From positions 338,501 to 402,500 of the forward strand of contig JAXRKP010000168.1 in the NCBI GenBank assembly GCA_037039925.1: DNA of 64,000 nt. Direction: 5' to 3'. Under the pieces are notes generated by a model. It was not told the DNA's origin. It was given only the letters and a program-made list of their open reading frames with translations, and did no database searches. The first letter of the stretch is position 1. The number at the start of each line of letters is the position of its first letter. Source of the stretch: Doris montereyensis (Eukaryota > Mollusca > Gastropoda > Nudibranchia > Dorididae). A program made the position numbers and the translations under genes. Below, piece after piece: positions 46,901-61,900 of this stretch.

Positions 46901-49900
46901 TAATGGTCCTTAAGTCCGTTGAAAAAAGTTACAAAGGTTTAACTCCAGTGAATGAGGTGCCCACACACACAAAAAAAGAGTCTGTCCTTGCATAAACATT
47001 GACGCAAAAATTCATTACCGTTGGCAATGAAGATTGAGCATGACACATTCATGTTATGCAATGGTGCCTTGTTTAGTTTATCGAGGAAAAAATTTAAATG
47101 CACAAAATGGTGTTGTGGGGTCCATCTTGAAAATAACTCTTAGTTTGAGTTACACAAATCCAATAGTTGTGAAATTTGGTGTGCAAAATTTGATAAGGTT
47201 CATCTCTCTATGTAAATGAAATTTGATCAAAATCCGAGTCACTTTGCAAAACTTGGACAACCTCCTACGAGTTCTGTTTTTTTATGGTCACTTGTTATAA
47301 CAAAATTTAAAAAATTCTCAGGGACAAAAATCAGAAAGAAGGAGGGTTTCCTCATGCATTTCTTGTTTATAACCCACGGAATGTGAAGGAATGGGTAGGA
47401 GAAATTGTGAATCCTTTCAAAGAATAAAACGTTGTGAAGAATGGATGGACAATTAAAAATAAAATAAAATAAAAGGAAAGGAAACAGAGGGAAACAAAAC
47501 AAATTTGGACCTTGATCTGCTGACTAAAATTTTTTATATCAGAGAGAAATATTATCCTCTTTAACAAAACAGGCATATGACTACAATTTCACCAATATCA
47601 AAGTAAGGTTGAGACCATTTTGAGTGTATAACAATTTAAAATGTGAAATTTAGCATGCTTAATGCAACTTTTCCCCACAACTGGTAAAGTTTCCTTTACT
47701 CCACATTCCTTTACTCCACACATAGGCAAAGAATTGTTTCAGATCACTTAATTAGGTTACTGATCCCCTTTCAAACATGTGCTTTCAATGCCTTTCGTGT
47801 ACCAAACAAGATGCAATTTGTTTCATCGAAATCTACCCTGTCCACCATATGCGGTGATCTTAGGGTAGCATCATGCTAACTGCTTTCCAATCACCATGTT
47901 TCCATGTATATAAACTCTTCTCTTACAGCACAAAGACTGTGGTAATATTAATCATACTCACACAACTTTACGCCCTTTCCTGTAAAGGGAAAATTTGACA
48001 TACAAACAAAAGTAACCCATTCCTTTTTCCTGACTTGATCTTTTTTTTATTGCACCAGATAGCAATGCAGAGATTAGGTCTAAAGACTATCTATGTTTTC
48101 TTTTATCAGAACTTAAACAATCTGTGCTCTTATATTGTCAATTTCAGACAAACAAGATGTCAAAGTATTGGACATAGTGTGTCTGTGCTAGTAATCATCT
48201 TGCTTTGCCTGTGATAAGTCAAATAATTGCTTGTATCAGAGTATGAGATTCATACATGCTGTACTATATGAATGTCATGTTTCGCAATTTGCTTACTTAA
48301 ACTATTGATCATGGTGTCACAGGTTACAAAGCTAGATCTTTTTTTGTGTGAGTTCAAATCTTTTCTGTTTCTTCATGTTTCCTTAAATTTCATATAATTC
48401 GAAACAATGGTTCAATCTAATTTCCTCTTTTATCAAATGTCAATATATACATTTGAAAGAGAGCAGGATTGGTATCAATTTCAAATGCTTACACGATACT
48501 ATGTTTGGCCATCTGTTAAACCGTATAGACCTAAAAAAGATTAAAACACAAAACTATTAGTAGACTGGCCTGCTAAGGGATTAGTGATAAGAAGCCAACA
48601 ACCTGACTTTAACCTGAATACACAGCTATATTTTTTTATCATCATTATCTTCAGAATACAAAATTTGTATGTCAGCATTTTTAAGTGGATGTGTGATTGA
48701 CATACTACACAAGATGGTTTAACAAATTCACTACAGATTGACCATTGATATTTATAACATTTTGAAATAGGAAAGGAGAAATGTCAACCTACCTTTCTCT
48801 CTCTTGTAACTGTGCAAGCAATTAGGTCACTGTTATCTGCAAATTTGCAAAGAGAGATATTTAAAGAACAGTTCACACTATGTTATAAAATAAATCATAA
48901 TTATCAATACATCATGGGCAACATTTATTTTTAGTTCACTGCAATTTATCCCATCCACCATATGTCATGGTCTCACGGTTAATTTAGAGGAAACAGTAAG
49001 ATTAAAGACTTGAAAGAGTAAGAGGAAAGAAGTAGGCCTTAAGAGAGAAAAGAAGTAGGACTTAAGTAGCATTCGCCACCACCCACATAAGTAAAGCACA
49101 AATCACACTGTTAAACATACTGAGATCTAGGACATCGTTAGTCTTGATGCACACATCCTCTTTTGTAAGGGGAAGCTGTGTTTCAGGCTCATGGAGCAGG
49201 CTGAGGGAAAGGTCCCTGACCAAGAAAAAATGCTCTAATTGCCTGTGAACATTTTGAAAGAAACCCCAAAAATAATCTTGGATGAAAAAAGTCTTGTTGA
49301 TTATTCGTGAATCTAGTGTACATCATAAGATGCTTAAATCCAACATTTTATTCTCTTTATATCTCTGAGCTGACATGATGGAACTAAACTAATTTCTTTT
49401 TTTTGTTAAATCAAATAAGAACCGTCCACGGGGAACCAAAAGGTGTTGCATCTGGCATTCCATTTCTTTGGAGAAAGGACTAATAAACTAAATGTCAAGG
49501 CATACACAAAAACAATTCAGTGTTAACAATGCTCAGGACTGACATAATCCTAAAGAAACTTGAACAAGTCTTGATTTCTTTAATGCATTAGATGTGGACC
49601 TCATACTGTGAAAGATATTAATACGACAAAAAACTAACTGAAATGAATTACATACCCTTCGGGCCCTTTCCACCTCTCCACAAGGCAAACGTTTATTAAA
49701 GTCAATGCCTGTGAGAGGAGTGCCAGTTGGTGGCAGCAAGATGGATGCATCCTGCATCAAGTACTCTACATTCATTGGCCGTGTCTGGTGAACGTAGATA
49801 GTACTTTCAGTCAAATTTACATTAATTTTATTAAATTAAAAAGGAACATTTTGTTTCCAGGAGAAGACATCCTTGAAAATCTTCTCAAGGAGACCTTTTG

Positions 49901-52900
49901 TTCACAGGAAACTTTCACACACCAGTTTCTTATCATATGCCTACTGTCTACGTTCCTCTGTTTTAAACACAAGTTCATGATTGATCACATCGCCATATAA
50001 GAGCTGTCACCTAAAGTGATCTAAAGCATCAAAATATAATAACCACTCCATGGTAATGTGTAAGTAAAACAGTGTGGATTGCTTTTAGTTGTATTGATTG
50101 TGTTACACAGCATCCAAGACATTTCATTTATATTGGAAATGAGACTCCAATAATGCTCGACTTATTCTAACATTAGAACTCAGAGCAAGAAAAGAAATCT
50201 TGGCTGACAAGTAATGATAACACAATTCAAAAACACCAGAAAAAATGTACTTAACTTATTGTTTTAATGTCAAATCTATAAAAAAAACAAAGATCACCTT
50301 CAAAATTTGTATGTAATACACATAATGAAAGTAAAGCAGACCTTTGTAGCATAATTTAGAAATAACACAATGTTCTAATTTACAGTAGACATTACCACCA
50401 TAATGACATATCACACTAAAACCACTCTCACTTCATTATGAACATAATTTGCTTACTACTGTTAGTCAATTTATACAATTCCCACACCCATTTCAAGTAC
50501 TATTTGACATAAAGGCCTAGTAAAGGGCTGAAACAGAAAAAGAAAAACAAATCACTAACTGAAAGTCTCTGAATGAATACAAATAATATCCTTGCTACTC
50601 TTCATCCCCTTAAATCTGTTGAGTAAGATTTAAACACAATGACATAGATTTCTCTTACCCTCATTTCTCTAAATTCATCCTCAAACATGTCCAAGAAAAT
50701 TTCTTCACTCTGAAATCATCAAGACAGCCATGTAAAGAACAATGATGCAGTTTTTTTTGTTTTTTTTATCAAATATGATTATACTTGAGAACAAACTCAT
50801 GTGACATTTCAGTTTTACCTATGAACACAAATTTATACACAAAACCTTTTATAGGTAAGACTCTGAATGATAATGAAAAGGAATGGCCAATTTAATCAAG
50901 AGAATCTTTGAGAATGTTGCTGCTAAATGTTGGATAAATTCCCATTCTTACAATTTGTCATTATTTCTTATTACCTTGTAGAAATTCCGTAGCAACTGTG
51001 TGCAGCATTCTCGTGCATTTTCAATACATGCCAGATGCCTATCTTGGAGATAGGACCGGTCTTCACTATCTACCAACTGTTTCAACACTTTGATGCTCAT
51101 TTCCAGTGTGGCAAGGCGAACTCTGTTTCCTAAAAGATACAATTCAATACTAGTCACAATGTTGTGAATTACATAATAAAAAAAGAAATCCAATAAAACC
51201 ATGGTCATTGGTTCTACATTATCATGGCAACTGAAACAAAACTCCTGCTTATAAAGGTTTCCTTGTAATTCCTGTCAAAAATAGTTCACGGAGAAAAATA
51301 AAACTTATTATCATTAAATCTCGTGCATTTTTTCATGACTTATTTGATTTTACCGACGTCCACAATTAAGGTGATCTTGAGGGTTTTGGTAGAATGTTTA
51401 ATTTAACTCGGACTGCCCTGTAAAGAGCCATGGGATTTTAAATGTGCACTGAGTGTTATGATCTGCAAATGGGACCTCCTTTTTATTGTCCGTCTCCGAT
51501 GGGACTAGGATCCACCTACCCCAGACTCAGAGAAAAAAAAATATGAAAAAAATGTTTCAACCATTGAGGTTGGAACCCACAACATATTAGTTGAGAGACC
51601 AACATCTTGCCTCTGGACTACAAAGTCCCCTTTTTGTTAAAAGTGAGCTCTTTCGAAAAAAATATATTCACTAGTAAATGACTGAAACCACTTCTCTTAC
51701 AATACTTTCAATTCTGCTTATACTAAAGTCATAGACGAAAGTAAGCAGTGCGTACAAAGTAAGGAGTGCACACTGCTAGTCCGCAAGGGATAGGATGCAT
51801 AAATGTACTCACATACATACAAAAAAGTTGACATTTTATTACCTGACTGACAGGCCAATTCTATAATCCTGATGAGCCTCTCAACGAGGAAGAGATTGTA
51901 ATGTTCTTTGGACTGAAAAAAACAGAAATAAAATAGCTTTTTTTTTACCTCATATGAGATTTATTTGTTTAATTGAAATTTACCCCATCCATCATTTGCG
52001 GTGATTTCAGGGTGATTAAGCGGAAACAGCAAGATGAAAGGATAGGTGAAAAGGTGAAGGAAAAGAAGTAGGACCTATCAACAGCACCCGCTGACCACCT
52101 ACCTTAATAATAGGAGATGTTACCAACCAACAACAAAACATTGTGTATAGTATTATTGACTTCGTCACAATTTAAAATTTTATACACACTTATCTGAAGA
52201 AGACATTAGAAGTATCACATAAAACATTGGAAGAATGTGAGAGAGACAGTGTGAAATTGTGAAAAACAGAAACAAGGAATGACAGAAAACCCATTACATA
52301 AAATTCTAAATCGTAAAAAGATAGGCACTCTTACACTTGATCTTTCTGTTGGCATAAGCACACTGTCCAACAAAGCTTGTGAAATTCCTGAAATGATAAA
52401 TTTGATGAGTATGCAATGACAATTTTGTAGACATGTTGATAAAAGTTTCTCACGTTTAATGAAATCGCAGATTTTAATTTTAATAAAATAACTAATTGCA
52501 TTGGTCTCTGTAACTCAATTTAATATAACAAGAGCCAGTTGGCTCAGAAAATGAAATAAAAGATGTGAGGCTGAACATTTTATATGACATAAAATAAAGC
52601 AACAAATCAATAATTCACTGGTCACAAAGAATTCCTCTCAAAAACAACATAAATTGACTAAAACTTTCACATAAATTCTGATCATATTTACAAAATTAAT
52701 TTAGCCATTCATCAATTTCTGACATTGTTTTAATGTTTTTGTTTCATCTTACTTTCCATAAATGTTCCTATCAATGCTTTCAAAGTGTGCTTTGTGCAAT
52801 CCAATTTAGTCTTCATGGTTTCTTACACTCGAAAGAGTAACCACCGTTTTACATAGATGTCCTTTGTCTGACAAAGAACCTTACAAAGAAAATACAACCA

Positions 52901-55900
52901 ATCAGAACCTCTGGGAGAGGGACGGTGGTATTTTCACCAGGGATATAACCCACAAAAACAATGTCATAAACCAGGGAGCCCATCCCAACAATGGCTGGGC
53001 CAGCCTAAACCCCATATGACCAAAAGTAAACCTGCTCTCGAGAGGGGGCTGCTTGAAGCTTCGACATTGAAAGGGGGCCTTCTTTTTTTGCCCAATGTAA
53101 CTGTGTAGTCCCCTTCCACCGAAGAAACTGCAGGATCCGCTACTGACCCCAAGCCAACTGAGCCCATAAGCAACTATAGTTGCCGCTTTAAGGGTTCTTT
53201 CAGACCTCAACCAAACCGCCCGCATTTAGAAGAAAAAACCAGAACAAAGAATACTGTAATACACTGTTACACTGTCACAAGTAGTTGTCATTGTGTCAGT
53301 CTGTCTAACAAAAGAAAAAGTCAATTTTGCTCTCACCTGTCTTTAAATCCTTGTGATGATAAACCATATAAACTTACTGGAGTGAAACTTGACATATTTT
53401 GCTCTTGAAAATGTAATCTAAATCACACACCTTCAGAACTAATAATTTCGAGTAATGGTATAAGCATGAAATAGAACGTCAAATTTAGTTCCCAAAGTTG
53501 TGGCTTTCGTCAACACAGGATATAAGATTTTCTTTTTTTTTAATGTCCGATCAGGTACTCATATCAAACACATATTTACAACTTACCATTGCTTCTTCCA
53601 ATTGCATAGAGCAAACAGAGGGCAAACAAAGCAGAGTAGTCGTTCTCACTACATTCCAAAGCAGTGAAAATAGACTCAAGATATGGTCTGGAAGTATACG
53701 GTGGGGGGGGGATTACATTAAAAAATATTTACAACTTTGTGCACAAAATTAGCAGTAGCAGTAGCTCAGTAGTGGTAGTAGTAATAATAGTTGTGGTAAA
53801 AATGTTGTATACGTTTTAACCACATTCATTCATTAATTATCATCAGATCGTACTATTTTTTTATTATTATCATTATCATAATCACAGAAACATCCAAACT
53901 ATTTGATAATAAAAAAAAATATTTCTTTTTAGATCCTTTCTTTTTTTAAACATACATATTAAACATGATAACAATTCTTACTGATGTGATAAAAAATCAT
54001 TTAAATATGTTTTTTTACAAAGAAGTGCGGAAAGAGAATGTGAGCTGTGCACAGAAAAGAAATACCAAAAACATTTTAGGGTTATTGAAGCACCCCTATT
54101 TTCCTTCTTGATAGGTAAAACTTAGAAAATTTACTTTATAGATACTAACTTCATTAGACTGATAAATTTACAACCAGTGCATCTGAAAATACTCTAACAT
54201 ACGCTGTGATGTTAATCATGTACAATGACGGAAATGTACCTATTGTCAAGAGAGAAACTGGTCTGTGGGTTCTCTGATCCTCCCACTGCTCTGATCAGTC
54301 TGTGGTGTGTTCTTCCCATGAGTTTCTCCTCATCAGTTGAGTTCTGTGTCGGACTGGACAACTCAGTATCTCCTGAGCACACTTCACTCGCTGGACTCCT
54401 GGCGCCTTCTACGAAAAGTTAAAAACATGAATAAATGGAGATGATCACGAAGTTACATTAAAAAATGGTAAAGCATACCAGTTATTTACATTGCAATATC
54501 AGAGAGGGGTTAGTATCATTATAGCATTCATCATTTGAACCAGGGGATACAGTGGTTCAGAAGTAAAGTGTTTTGTCTCTCAACCAAAAGGTTATGGGTT
54601 TGGGTCCCAACAAGTTGAAAAGTTTTCTCAAGTTTCGGGTAAAGGTTGAGGTCAGTGGATCGACACCTAGTCCCATTGGAGACAGCCGATGAAAAGGAGA
54701 TCCTGTATGAAGATCACAACACTCTGTGCACGTTAAAGATCCCTTGGCTGTTTACAGGGCAGTTAAAATCCTACCAAAACCCCCAAGATCACCTTAGTTG
54801 TGGACGCGGGTAAAATCACATCAAATCAAATTATCGTTTGAGCCAACAATGCATATGAGAGATAACTCACCTGTGGATGGTGATGACAAAACCTCAGCAG
54901 CAGCAGCAGCCACGGCTGACAAAGAGGGCTGCTCTTCAACGCTGGATTCTGTGTTATCACTCAGATACTGTTCCTGTGATGGGGCGAGTATTCTCCAATG
55001 TTTTTTCAAGCGATTCCCTGGGGGGTCTAAATTCTCTTATTCCCTGAAACAGAACCAAACCAAGCCAAGTTCAAATTACAAACTCTTGAAAGGCTACGTT
55101 TCTAATTCTTTGGATGATTTGTGAGAAGAAGATTAGAGACTTGATCCATTATATAGATTTGATATCTCAAATCAACCACTTTTCACTCTTACCCCCATTT
55201 TTTTTTCTTCACTATTGCTTTCGCTTCTTTCAATTATGAATTTCTCTTTTCAGTTACACTGAAGACATCAAAAGGACAAACTTCTTACAACTAAAATGGA
55301 AAAATATAATTTTCTAGTTTAAAGTAAACAATCTAGATTCATCTCTCTCTTTTTTCCATGGCCTCAGCAAGGAGATTTGATCATAACATCAACTTGACAT
55401 ACACAAAAATGTAAGAATCCTAAAAGAAAATTTCCATTGCATGTTTCTGTTTCCTTATATCATGTAAAAAAATATATCACATGCACTTTTTGACATTCAA
55501 AAATCCGTTTTTAGAAGTAATGACTATAGTCACTTCATATAACTGACCACATTTGAGGCATTCATCAGACCATGGTCTGATGGCTGTGCAAGAGCAACAT
55601 CTCCTTTAAATATGACATCAGCCAACTGCTGCATCAAAGGACCATATCGGATTATTAGAAATACCTGGAGTGAAAGTGTTAAAACACACAAAAAATCAAG
55701 AATAATTAATGATAAAATAGATGATTTCAAAATTTCTCCTTCCCCATCTTAATCTAGATACATGCAAAATTTAGAAATATGTTGAATGGTAATGTCTTTG
55801 ATACGTTTTGAGAGTGAGGTAACGAAACATAATTAATGTTAGCAGCTCCTCCAAACTGACCGAAAGTGCTAAAATTAAGCTTGATATGAGTGAAATATCA

Positions 55901-58900
55901 GCATTTCAGTTGACTGTTGTGCACTAATGTTGTGATTGTCTGTAATGCAATATGTATCGTCAGAAAGTTCATCATATTATGCACTTTCTAACAGTGTATA
56001 CTCTACAGGTTATTCCTCAACAATATTAATCACAAATATTTGATAAAAATTCATTTCAGAACGATCAGATAATCAGACCACACAGATTTTAATGGACAGT
56101 ATCATCTCCCCATCTCACTCAATTTCGCCTTTGCAGTATGCCATTCCATGTATGAGTCTATAAATTGCACATTTGCAAAGAGGGAAGATTAAGCTTCAAT
56201 TGTATGTGTAAAAAGGAATTTCTAAAAACTATTTCAATACGATTATGTACTAAGAAAGAATACCTGGGATAGCAGAAACAGAGATACCACACAGCTGACA
56301 TGCTTTCTGTCATCCTGAAAAAAAATTGTACAATTACGTAATTTATTGTGAAGAAAAAAAACCCATGTAAAATCCATCCCGTGAGAGATAACGATGAAAA
56401 TTCTTTATAAAATTACACACAAAAATAGGTAAGAAGACGTAAATAGCTACAGATTAGTCTATTTACATACATCATCCCTGATATCTTCATACCAAAAACA
56501 CAATTGCTAGAAAAAAAAGAGAAGAAGACATGCAAGAAAGCATCACATTTATTTTCATTGCATTCTACTCTTGAAACAAAAAAAAAAAGCTTGCAAAGTA
56601 TAAAGACTAGTTCAAATTTGTAATCATTTCCTTCAATTTGAATTTTTCAACAATTAAATTAAGTGTACTTACAACATCCTCTGAAAATTTCTTTCTCTTT
56701 GTAAGAGAATAGACATAGAGTGGAACAAGAAGCCGATTGAGAAGCTTATCCGTCAATACCTTAAGAGAAAAGAAGAAAAAAAATTAAGCACGGGAAAGTA
56801 CTAACAACATTATCACAATAAAAGTCTGCCAGCAAAAAAACTCTCAACGCTTTATTTATAAACCCTTAACCCAAGCACAATAGCAAGTGTAATAATAATC
56901 CCTAAAGGCAAGTGTCATATAAATGATGGTAATGAAATATAATCAGACCACAGAAATGTAATTTCAGATGAAGCTTCAAATTCAGAAAAAGCAAACTATA
57001 TGAAGAAAAAAAAAATGATACGGTAATAGTCATGCACTAAATCATGTTATAGTGTTTCAAACGATAAAGCACAAAAAGCAAGATGTAAATAAAGAAATTG
57101 AAAGCATTAAAACTTTCCCTTTATGATTACATTCAGAAAGATGCCAGGGTGACTAAAAAAAACTATCAACATAAATCTAGCTTGAGTCCATGGTCTTTTT
57201 TTATGGTTCACAATGTATAGCAGTCCTTTGTTTCGTTGTTAGAGTGACTCTTGATAGCTGTGCATATCTCTTTACAACTTTCAAGTTATTTCAGTATTTA
57301 CATGACTTATAAGGAGTACAGCTATTGAGTAATTCTTCTTTTATTTTATTTTTTAAAGGAAACATGATACATTTTTTCAAACAGATTTCCTTGATAAGGG
57401 TCATGTGAATTGAAATGGAAAGAGAAGTAACATATTTATATTGTGTTTGGGGATCTGCTTCGTCAGAATAAGATTGGACTTCTTGCTGCCTGTTAAACAA
57501 TTACACAAGTAAGAGTTTAATTTGTAGACCTAGAGTGGCAGCCTTTGTATCAATATAGACATATCATAACTAACAATACATAATTATCCTTTAATAAAAC
57601 ATAATGCTACAATTTGAAAGCATTGCATAATAGTGTGGTTGCAAAAATGAATGCACATACTGGCAATCTAGATGCTATCAAAGCACATTCGTACTCAATT
57701 ATTATACAAAATCAAGCCTAGTTCTCTGTACACCCTCGCATCTTAAAAGACACAAAAATAATAATAGTTATAAGAGAATATTACTTTAAAAATAAAGATG
57801 GAAAAATACCATGACTCTTGGTAAAACTACAAAACCAAATCGTCTTAAACCTAAGTTATGAGACAAATGAGTCAAATATGCTTGAACAGAACTCTACATT
57901 GAAAGGAAATGTGGTGTACCTCATTCAAAGTGTGAATATCAATGAGAAAGATATCATTCAGATAATGAAGGTGATCAAGGTGTTCAGCAACTAAATCAGC
58001 CAAGCGGTCTCTGCTACGGTGACTGTCAAGAGGGAAAAAAATCGTAAGTGTAAATTTAAGGTGTTACAAATTTTTTTATCTAACTATATCATATTGATAC
58101 CACTGAGTCATGATGAGCTAACCTAACGTCTAGATGAGTCATAGAATGAATGTACACCAACCAAAAATAAAAGGATTGTCAAAGAAGGATTAAATTAATA
58201 GTCATTAATTTTGTCAACCATCACAACGACCCGTCAAGCCCAAAATAATTACAAATCAATCAGACTTCCAAACTGACAAAACTAACTTAGTGGCACAGAA
58301 AGAAAACAAAGAACTCACTTTCGTGATCATGCCTGACACAAAGCATCTAGGTCTAGTATGTGATTGCCAATGAACCAAACCAGATTTGAAAAATAAGGGG
58401 CAGCGGTTCTGTTCCTGATGTAGCTGAGCATAGCTTTGTCATCCACTGTAATAAAAAAAGACACCAGTAGATCATTGTCTGAACATATTGCTTTTAATGA
58501 CAATTTATTATAACTATACGTTTCAACGGAAAGGGAAAAATGAAGAGTATAAAATCAGCTTCAAAGACCACTAATTTACTTCAACATTTGAAACAATTTT
58601 CCACAAAACAAGATCTTTTCAAGGGACATCGCGGCAAAAAGTCACTATTCATGCGTATTTGCTCCAGCAAAGATTTTGGTATAAAAGGATTTACAATTAA
58701 AATAAAATTCTGACACTATCAAGCGTTTACCTTTAAAAACATTGAGCGTGATTGTTCTGACAGCTATGCGGACCATTGTTTCGAATGGTTGAAAAATTTG
58801 ATGGCTTCTGTGTACAAAGCGAAGTCATTTGTGTGCTGCAAAAGTAAAGAAAGATAGCATGTTACTATTTTTAATTGCATATCAGGTTTCGCACTCATAT

Positions 58901-61900
58901 TTGAGTGAAAAAAACCCCAACATATATAGAAATCAATGTGGCATAATATAATAGGGATGCCTTAACACCGATATGATTAGAACATTCTTAATCTCTGCAA
59001 CAATCTGTTATTTCTGCAAAGAACAAATAATGCATTCACAAATTCTAAAATGACAATCTTTTAAGCAATGGTAAATTTCATTTCCTTCATTGCATAGCCC
59101 ATTCTTACAATTGAAAATGCCTGTATAACATTAATACATTTATTTTACCATTAATTTTCAACCCATGCATAAACTAAACAAAATGTCAAAATGAGAAATG
59201 CATGTTTCACCTTCTGAAAACAGTTTTTCATGTTCACATTACTTAACAAAGCATGTAAAAAAATATATTAAAGTTGAAAGTTGAAAATTCTTTCAGTTTT
59301 TTGGTCTTAATATTTGTTGTAATTGCATAAAAAGTGTTAAAAGCATTCAATCATAAAAACAAACAATATATATGGTGTAGGGCATAATAACATCTCCATA
59401 ACCACATATTGAGTGGGGTTCTGTCAGTTTATTAAAGCTAATCAAACGGGAGGATAAAATGATTAATCTTACACCAGTTTCAAAGCCAAAGATGAAACGC
59501 AGCTTTAACTCGTTACATATATACAAATGAATCATATCAATCTAACCATCACCCCTAAGTTCAAAGAGCATTTCAAATTTTAGAGCCATTTTATAATGAC
59601 AATAACCACATCACCCATGCTGAAAAGAAATGCACTACTTATTAGAGAGCAATACACTTTCTAAAGTTTCTCTGACACCAAGTTTCCCTAGGCTTGAAGA
59701 AACATACAAGTTTTAAAAATAACAGACAGAGAGAAAAAAGTAAAAAATCAAGTCACTGTCAAACTTACTGAAGTATGTGAAGTCTGTCATGTATGATAGA
59801 TAAATTTGTCAACTAATGAATATGGCATACATAAAAAAATTATCAGATTTAAACAGACAATACATACATTTTCAAATTTTCTGAGAATTCTCTTATATAA
59901 AAGAAGCTTTGAAAGATCATTATGTAAAAATATCGGGATACTTCAACTGGTAAAATCAGAAAATAATAATTCAATCCTTTTTCCATATAAGCCATCTATA
60001 AAAATTGTGATGGTGCTTTACAAGTCCAATAAATAAGACATATAGATAGAATATATAATACATGTCTAGCAAAATATATGGCTATATCTTACAAATTTAT
60101 TTGTCATTTTGACAATTTCATAGTTCAGCATACAAAACAATGTGATTGCCTTAAAAGTTCCCAAACATGCTATCAGTTTTATTCCAAAATAGTTCCCAAA
60201 CATACAATCAGTTTTATTCTACCAAATACATAATTTTTTTTCCATTGCATGATTCTTAATTATTTTATGACAGTCTAATGTTATGATTGATATGTGTACA
60301 TAAAACTCTACAAAGTCTCACAAAAAAGCATAAAAGGCTAAATGAAAATGTGCCTACCTCATTGTAAAAAGAAATGAATGGTATGTTTATTCAGCTTCAG
60401 TGAGAGAGTTTTCAAAATGAAATGTAGTATGCCATCACCTGAAAAAATGAAAAATTTATAGATATTTCAAATTTTCTTTACTGATTCTCTTTCTGCAATC
60501 AACAAGCTTCAAACAGTCAATAGAAAGTAAAAGGATTATTCATATATATTTATATACATTTACATATAGGCCACCCTATATAATATATTAACTTTCTGCA
60601 CTGAGAGCATTATTTGGATTTTATTATCATTTACAGCTTTTACAGTTCAGCAGGAACAAAAGAGACTTTTTTTCATTTTCCTTCTCTTACGTGTTTATAC
60701 ACATTATAAATTCAAAACAAAGTAATGAAAATGAATCACGGATATAATTCACACTTTAGAGTATATATATATATATATATATATATATCATATTATAAAA
60801 TAACTTCAGAACAAACCTCTTCATCAGAAAAATCAAACTTGTGGACTATGATGGAGTTGATGTGGTTATTTGACAGCAAATAATCTGGAAGAAAAAAACA
60901 TTTGTTACCACAGAAAAAGTTTTATAACTTATAAAATGCACTGATGATTGACAAATCAGTGATATATCACTAGGTTGTAGATTGTTCACAAATTCAATTC
61001 CAAAAAGTATTCCAACATTGGTATTGAACATGTACTCCCCTAAATTTTACACTTAATGAATATATTATGTAGATCTAGATTCTTGTATACATTCTTTTTA
61101 AATAAGAAAATAACGGAATTCTTCTCTTGTTTCAATGTCATAATCACAGAGACAAAAGTTTTATCTGAAAGATTTTTGGTGAATATAAATGCCCTCTTAA
61201 ATAATATGGATTGAATTACACAAAAGCTAAAAGTTTAAAACAGATTCCTGTAATATTCAGCACCTTGGAGGCCTTTTTCAAATATACAATGCTCCCCTAA
61301 AACAAAAAGCTCACCACAAATATAACAAGACAAGCATAATACCAGCAAAAATTCAGCAAAGTTTATTGGAAACATCTTTACAGATGGATTTTTAATCAGC
61401 CTCATCGACCAACAACACAACATTTGGGCAGATTAAAATTGACTTCTTTGCAATTCAAAACAGTCCAAATACCGGGTGTAGACTTTTATATCTTAATATA
61501 TAATTCTAAACTTCTGTTTGCTCAAGTGAAAGCAAAAGTAAGATATTTGTTAATTACAGGGTAAAATAAAACTCCAGTTTGACTATTGCTCAACAAGGGT
61601 CTTTTGACATTCATAAATCTAGCCTCTTTGAAGATTTTGAATGGGTAGCAACGATACGAATGGTGACTTTGAAGGGATTCCCCAACGTTAATGATGGTTC
61701 TAGCAACGAAGATGAGAAAAGTACTTAGAATCAAAATGATCTGCACTTAGAAATATGAAACTGAAGAGTCAAATATGCTGGAATGGAACAAAACAGTGCC
61801 ACCAGAAGCTGACAGGAAGGGATCCCTCATAAATTTAGTCAGGTCGAGATACATACATACACAATATTTTTTTCTGATAATGTCTAATGAATAGATTTGT

